10,283 bases of DNA, taken from Saccharofermentans sp. (GTDB taxonomy: Bacteria > Bacillota_A > Clostridia > Saccharofermentanales > Saccharofermentanaceae). A program made the position numbers and the translations under genes. Below are positions 7,219 through 10,283 of the stretch, in pieces; positions within the stretch are counted from its first letter, which is position 1; each line of letters opens with the position of its first letter. Under the pieces are notes generated by a model. That model saw only the letters and a list, made by a program, of their open reading frames with translations, was not told where the DNA came from and searched no databases. Location of the stretch: positions 1 through 10,283 of the forward strand of contig JAILHX010000083.1 in the NCBI GenBank assembly GCA_024695565.1. Reading direction: 5' to 3'.

Positions 7219-7223
7219 GGAGG
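7219..7223 (+). promoter_or_regulatory. Ribosome binding site of guaA
   Basis: GGAGG lies 8 bases before the ATG at 7232 and decides that start over the in-frame ATG at 7193, which has no such site and would add 13 residues unlike the family. Confidence 0.85.
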
Positions 7224-7231
7224 CTTTGCAT

Positions 7232-8212
7232 ATGGCAGACGTAAGACCGGAATCCCTAAAAAGAATAACAACCAGAGAATTGGCCGACGCTTTTATCGCT
7301 GATCAGATCGCAGCAATAAAAGAACAGGTAGGCGACAAGAAGGTCCTCCTCGCTCTTTCAGGCGGCGTAGATTCTTCAGTAGTAGCAGCACTCTTGATCA
7401 AAGCAATCGGAGACAACCTCGTTTGCGTTCACGTTAATCACGGACTTCTCCGTAAGGGCGAGCCTGAGATGGTATGCAAAGTTTTCAGAGACGAGCTCGG
7501 CGCTAACCTCATCTATGTCGACGCAGTTGACAGATTCTTAGACCTCCTTGCTGGCGTAACAGACCCTGAGCAGAAGCGTCACATCATCGGTGAAGAGTTC
7601 ATCAAGGTTTTCGCAGAAGAAGCAGCAAAACTCGACGGTATCGCTTACCTCGCACAGGGCACGATCTATCCTGACATCTTAGAGAGCGAACAGGGTATCA
7701 AGGCTCACCACAACGTTGGCGGACTTCCTCCGGAACTCGACTTCGAACTCGTTGAGCCTGTTAAGTATCTTTACAAGGACGAAGTTCGTGTTGTAGGTTC
7801 CGCGCTGGGTCTTCCCGACAACATGGTTTACCGTCAGCCCTTCCCCGGCCCCGGACTTGGAGTAAGATGCCCCGGTGCCATCACAAGAGACAGACTCGAA
7901 GCAGTAAGAGAGTCCGATGCCATCCTCAGAGAAGAATTCGAAAAGGCCGGCCTCGCAGGCAAGGTATGGCAGTACTTCACTGTAGTTCCTGACTTCAAGT
8001 CCACAGGCATCAAGGACGGCAAGAGAGCATTCGAGTGGCTCTGCATTGTCCGTGCGATCAACACCACAGACGTAGTTCAGGTAACAGTTGAGCCCATCGA
8101 TTACGATCTCATGTGCCGCATCACAGACCGTATCACCCACGAAGTTCCCGGCATCAACAGAGTCCTCTACGACTACACACCGAAACCGACAGCTACGGTC
8201 GAGTACGAGTAA
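7232..8212 (+). CDS. guaA: GMP synthetase ATP-pyrophosphatase subunit, no glutaminase domain
   Basis: GMP synthetase makes GMP from XMP, ATP and an amino group in the last step of guanine nucleotide synthesis. The 326-residue protein holds only the synthetase half. The PP-loop SGGVDSS (43-49) binds ATP, VNHGLLRKGE (68-77) and AQGTIYPD (141-148) follow, then HHNVGGLP (159-166). The GMP-binding/dimerisation signature FPGPGLGVR is at 204-212, and the C-terminal tail ends KPTATVEYE, where KPPATIEWE is usual. Bacterial GuaA is normally about 510-525 residues with an N-terminal class I amidotransferase; here that domain is absent, and no such gene is nearby in the window. The segment between ESEQ and HHNVGG is shorter than usual. 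It could work with a separate glutaminase subunit, as in archaea, or use free ammonia. The gene is complete with a strong binding site, so it is not a broken remnant. Codon use is strongly biased, as for a well-expressed gene. Confidence 0.93.
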   Translation: MADVRPESLKRITTRELADAFIADQIAAIKEQVGDKKVLLALSGGVDSSVVAALLIKAIGDNLVCVHVNHGLLRKGEPEMVCKVFRDELGANLIYVDAVDRFLDLLAGVTDPEQKRHIIGEEFIKVFAEEAAKLDGIAYLAQGTIYPDILESEQGIKAHHNVGGLPPELDFELVEPVKYLYKDEVRVVGSALGLPDNMVYRQPFPGPGLGVRCPGAITRDRLEAVRESDAILREEFEKAGLAGKVWQYFTVVPDFKSTGIKDGKRAFEWLCIVRAINTTDVVQVTVEPIDYDLMCRITDRITHEVPGINRVLYDYTPKPTATVEYE

Positions 8213-8275
8213 TATTATTTGCTCGCTAAGGTCCTCCGCGCTTCGCTTGTGCGGAAATCGCTCGCAAACAATATT
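8211..8275 (+). repeat. Structured inverted repeat after guaA
   Basis: AATATTATTTGC at 8211-8222 pairs with GCAAACAATATT at 8264-8275 with one mismatch, enclosing an inner stem CCGC (8236-8239) with GCGG (8251-8254). GCTCGC occurs as a direct copy at 8221-8226 and 8260-8265. The element begins at the guaA stop codon and precedes the terminator. It may be an mRNA 3'-end stabiliser, a REP-like repeat or a small RNA; no T-run follows it. Confidence 0.45.
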
Positions 8276-8302
8276 GCTCTCTTGATTGAGAAATAAACTT
8301 TG

Positions 8303-8330
8303 AAAGCTCCTGATCAGTCAGGAGCTTTTT
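8303..8330 (+). terminator. Intrinsic terminator of guaA
   Basis: A perfect 11-bp stem (AAAGCTCCTGA with TCAGGAGCTTT) closes a 4-base loop and runs into a T-tract ending at 8330. It ends the guaA transcript 91 bases after the stop codon and isolates it from the next gene. Confidence 0.92.
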
Positions 8331-8333
8331 ATA

Positions 8334-8362
8334 TCAAGAGTTCTTTGCTTGGATGATATAAT
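8334..8362 (+). promoter_or_regulatory. Extended -10 promoter for the small membrane protein gene
   Basis: TGATATAAT at 8354-8362 is a perfect extended -10. A weak -35 (TCAAGA, 8334-8339) is 17 bases upstream. Transcription would start near 8369, 18 bases before the TTG start, directly after the guaA terminator. Confidence 0.6.
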
Positions 8363-8386
8363 CATCTTGTCTGAGGGAGTGATTCC

Positions 8387-8785
8387 TTGGTACAGAAAAT
8401 TGACAGTTTTATAGACTATGACAAATCGGAGTTTGCAGAGGTTGCATGGAATAATATGGAATCAGATTACAAGACTAAGTCGAAAAAAAGAGTAGCCATA
8501 CTGGTGACAATAATAACGCTTTTAGTTCTTATCCTTTTTGTTCTCCCTTCGGGAAGTGGGCGTATGACTGATGGCGGAACCACTTACTACACTCCAATGG
8601 TTTTTCATTGGTACATGATATATGATTACAGCACCCGCCGGCCTTCTGTTCCAGTTTATCCTCATGATGGAGAAGAACATGAGCCGCCAACGACGAAGAC
8701 TGTTTCAGGTGGGATAACAGTATATCTATTCAACCAGAAGATTTATGATAATAGCTATACAACTGAAGTCCCAATAGATGAATAA
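8387..8785 (+). CDS. Small single-pass membrane protein, unknown function
   Basis: I do not recognise this 132-residue protein. A charged N-terminus (1-35, ending in KTKSKKR) is followed by one hydrophobic helix (about 36-53). A Gly/Thr/Tyr-rich extracytoplasmic part contains a Pro/His/Glu stretch (about 90-103). By the positive-inside rule the N-terminus is cytoplasmic. Translation starts at a TTG, supported by a GAGGGAG site at 8373-8379 with 7 bases of spacing and by an extended -10 promoter. The next gene begins 90 bases on in the same direction with no terminator between, so the two may share a transcript. The coding sequence is more AT-rich than guaA upstream, which hints at a less conserved, accessory gene. 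Confidence 0.7.
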   Translation: MVQKIDSFIDYDKSEFAEVAWNNMESDYKTKSKKRVAILVTIITLLVLILFVLPSGSGRMTDGGTTYYTPMVFHWYMIYDYSTRRPSVPVYPHDGEEHEPPTTKTVSGGITVYLFNQKIYDNSYTTEVPIDE

Positions 8786-8875
8786 TCAGCAGGAAATGTA
8801 ACTATGACCATTTTCCGGACGGTATGTTCAGGTTTGAGAAAAGATTATAAACTCATTAGAAAAGAGGATTTGAAT

Positions 8876-9271
8876 ATGAATATTGCAGTAACCTATGAAA
8901 ACGGAAATGTATTCCAGCATTTTGGACATACCGAGAAGTTCAAGATCTATTCGGTAGAAGATGGCAAGATTGTAGGCAGCATGGTTGTCGATACCAACGG
9001 AAGTGGTCACGGTGCACTTGCCGGTTTCCTTCAGGAGCATTCAGTTGACACACTCATCTGCGGTGGAATCGGCATGGGTGCTCAAATGGCACTGGCTGAA
9101 GCCGGAATTAAAATCTATGGCGGTGTTCAGGGCAACGCAGACGATGCTGTCAATGCTCTTTTAGCCGGCAATCTGGCTTATGATCCTGATGCAAGATGCG
9201 ATCACCACGATCATCAAGAGGATCACGATTGCGGCAACCACGGCTGTGGCGGTAACTGCCATGCTTCTTGA
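8876..9271 (+). CDS. NifX/NifB-type (COG1433-like) small protein with His/Cys-rich tail
   Basis: This is a 131-residue protein of the dinitrogenase iron-molybdenum cofactor biosynthesis fold (NifX/NifY/C-terminal NifB type). It begins MNIAVTYENG and has HFGHTEKF (15-22), where the family often carries the HFG motif. GGIGMGAQ (63-70) and the GIKIYGGVQGNADDAV stretch (77-92) are also typical. A tail from about residue 107 holds repeated His, Asp and Cys (RCDHHDHQ, then CGNHGCGGNCH), a likely metal-binding extension. Such proteins occur in many anaerobes that do not fix nitrogen and are thought to carry metal clusters; that role here is inference. The start at 8876 has GAGGA 7 bases upstream; an in-frame ATG at 8804 would add 24 unrelated residues. 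The next gene starts 33 bases downstream. Confidence 0.88.
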   Translation: MNIAVTYENGNVFQHFGHTEKFKIYSVEDGKIVGSMVVDTNGSGHGALAGFLQEHSVDTLICGGIGMGAQMALAEAGIKIYGGVQGNADDAVNALLAGNLAYDPDARCDHHDHQEDHDCGNHGCGGNCHAS

Positions 9272-9304
9272 GGTATTTGATTCTATAGGTTAAGAGGAAA
9301 ATTT

Positions 9305-10066
9305 ATGAACAGTCAGATCGAATTCATGATGATATTTCAGGAGATACTGTTCTATTTAGTCAGACCGGTTATCTATCTGGCCATTACAGTGTTCGGATTC
9401 ATCATATTATTCAGTAAGACCAAGTCCACGAGGATATTAGGATTATCTTTTGTGTTTACTTCCTTTGCCAATCTTCTGGAATGCGCATCGATCTTTGTTG
9501 TGCGGCTCGGTAATCAGGCGGTGTATATGAATTATGTCAATGTCGAGAGTATATTGCAGATGGTCATCATGATCGCAACTCCTCTCTGTATGTGCATCTT
9601 CATACACAGGAATTACGGCAAGAAGTTTATATACATTCCGTTGCTTATCCTGCCGGTACTGAATAATGTTGCCAGGATTGCCATTAATAACGCGTTCAAT
9701 AGTTTTGGAATGCCCGTAAACGACTTCGTCATGTGGACAAACACGGTAAATGCTATAAACGGTTTTGTTATCGGTGCAGTGTCAAGCGTGATCCTGATAA
9801 TTGTTTTCTACAAGAACAGGAAGAAGGAACCGGTTATCCCCCTGACGTGGATATTTGAGATCGTAGACCTCGCCGGAAGTGTGTTTTATACTTTCTTCTT
9901 ATGTATTTCCTATCTGACCATGTACCAGGACGGCAAGATGGCATCGGACTTCTCAAACTCTGCCGCTATGACGGCTGGTTTCCTGATGGCCTTGATCAGT
10001 ATGGCTTTCCCGGTTTACGTTATGGTCATGGCATTTAAGAAGGGAAAGATCGAAAGCACAAGATGA
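9305..10066 (+). CDS. Seven-helix membrane protein, unknown function
   Basis: This is a 253-residue protein with seven predicted membrane helices (about 18-37, 43-66, 80-101, 108-127, 149-169, 181-205 and 219-244). It has short loops and a basic C-terminus (KKGKIESTR). I recognise no family. No catalytic or cofactor motif is evident. The layout resembles small sensor or receptor-like membrane modules but carries no attached output domain. The ATG has an AGAGGA site 6 bases upstream. It lies 33 bases after the NifX-like gene and 49 bases before the next, all in one direction with no terminator visible, so co-expression is likely. Confidence 0.75.
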   Translation: MNSQIEFMMIFQEILFYLVRPVIYLAITVFGFIILFSKTKSTRILGLSFVFTSFANLLECASIFVVRLGNQAVYMNYVNVESILQMVIMIATPLCMCIFIHRNYGKKFIYIPLLILPVLNNVARIAINNAFNSFGMPVNDFVMWTNTVNAINGFVIGAVSSVILIIVFYKNRKKEPVIPLTWIFEIVDLAGSVFYTFFLCISYLTMYQDGKMASDFSNSAAMTAGFLMALISMAFPVYVMVMAFKKGKIESTR

Positions 10067-10115
10067 AAAAGAAAAACATAATCAACAGCATTATGTACTT
10101 GAAAGGAGTGGAAAT

Positions 10116-10283
10116 ATGGCAAGCGTATTTAAAGTGTATGGAATAACAGATGACGCAAAAGAATGGTATGTTCAGCAGTCTTTGGGAGATGTTCAATGGG
10201 AATACGATGAGGTGTTAGGTTATCATAGCGGAGATATATATGTAAAGCAATATGATGACTGTGCTTCTTTCGAGGATACTTCT
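10116..10283 (+). CDS. Unrecognised protein, 5' part only
   Basis: The frame is open from an ATG to the window edge (56 codons). AAAGGAG at 10102-10108 sits 7 bases upstream, an excellent binding site. The visible part starts MASVFKVYGITDDAKEW and is hydrophilic, rich in Tyr, Asp and Gly, with no signal peptide or membrane helix so far. The function is unknown. It follows the seven-helix protein on the same strand. Confidence 0.7.
   Translation, partial: MASVFKVYGITDDAKEWYVQQSLGDVQWEYDEVLGYHSGDIYVKQYDDCASFEDTS

Noticed and set aside
7679..8140. A 153-codon minus-strand frame opposite guaA
   Set aside because: It is antisense to conserved GMP synthetase motifs, and biased codon use in guaA readily opens such frames.
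10063..10146. Short 27-codon frame starting in the stop of the seven-helix gene
   Set aside because: It overlaps the start of the next gene, which has a far better ribosome site, and the peptide is Lys-rich without features.

Overview
The window looks like chromosomal DNA of a Gram-positive anaerobe of the class Clostridia. Shine-Dalgarno sites are strong and purine-rich (GGAGG), promoters are sigma-A-like, and the sugar importer is a CUT1-type ABC system. The pyruvate kinase is a 471-residue form without a C-terminal extension. This placement is inference from gene content and style; no rRNA or other marker gene is present.

Left part (1-3900, minus strand): one probable operon read right to left. 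It encodes two CUT1-type sugar ABC permeases, MalF/UgpA-like then MalG/UgpE-like, with one base between them. A membrane fusion (HlyD/AcrA-type) adaptor follows and runs off the left edge. An adaptor directly behind two importer permeases is the most unusual arrangement here. No solute-binding protein or ATPase gene is visible.

Middle (3901-7231): a divergent regulatory region of about 240 bp holds a good minus-strand promoter, a second -10 box, a plus-strand -10 box, a tandem direct repeat with an 11-bp period and a short hairpin. It is followed by a plus-strand GT-C-like multipass membrane protein with an extracytoplasmic C-terminal domain. Convergent to that gene, 8 bases away, lies pyruvate kinase (minus strand). 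Its start is divergent from guaA.

Right part (7232-10283, plus strand): guaA encodes only the ATP-pyrophosphatase and dimerisation domains of GMP synthetase, with no glutamine amidotransferase domain. It is followed by a structured inverted repeat and a clear intrinsic terminator. A fresh extended -10 promoter then precedes a small single-pass membrane protein of unknown function. Next come a NifX/NifB-type (COG1433-like) small protein with a His/Cys/Asp-rich tail, a seven-helix membrane protein of unknown function, and the first 56 codons of an unrecognised gene cut by the window edge. The last four genes may be one transcription unit, since no terminator is visible between them.

Best leads: the adaptor and permease operon, the amidotransferase-less GMP synthetase, the metal-binding-tailed NifX-like protein next to an unknown 7-helix protein, and the repeat elements at 4022-4041 and 8211-8275. 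No rRNA, tRNA, CRISPR, transposase or phage gene was seen.
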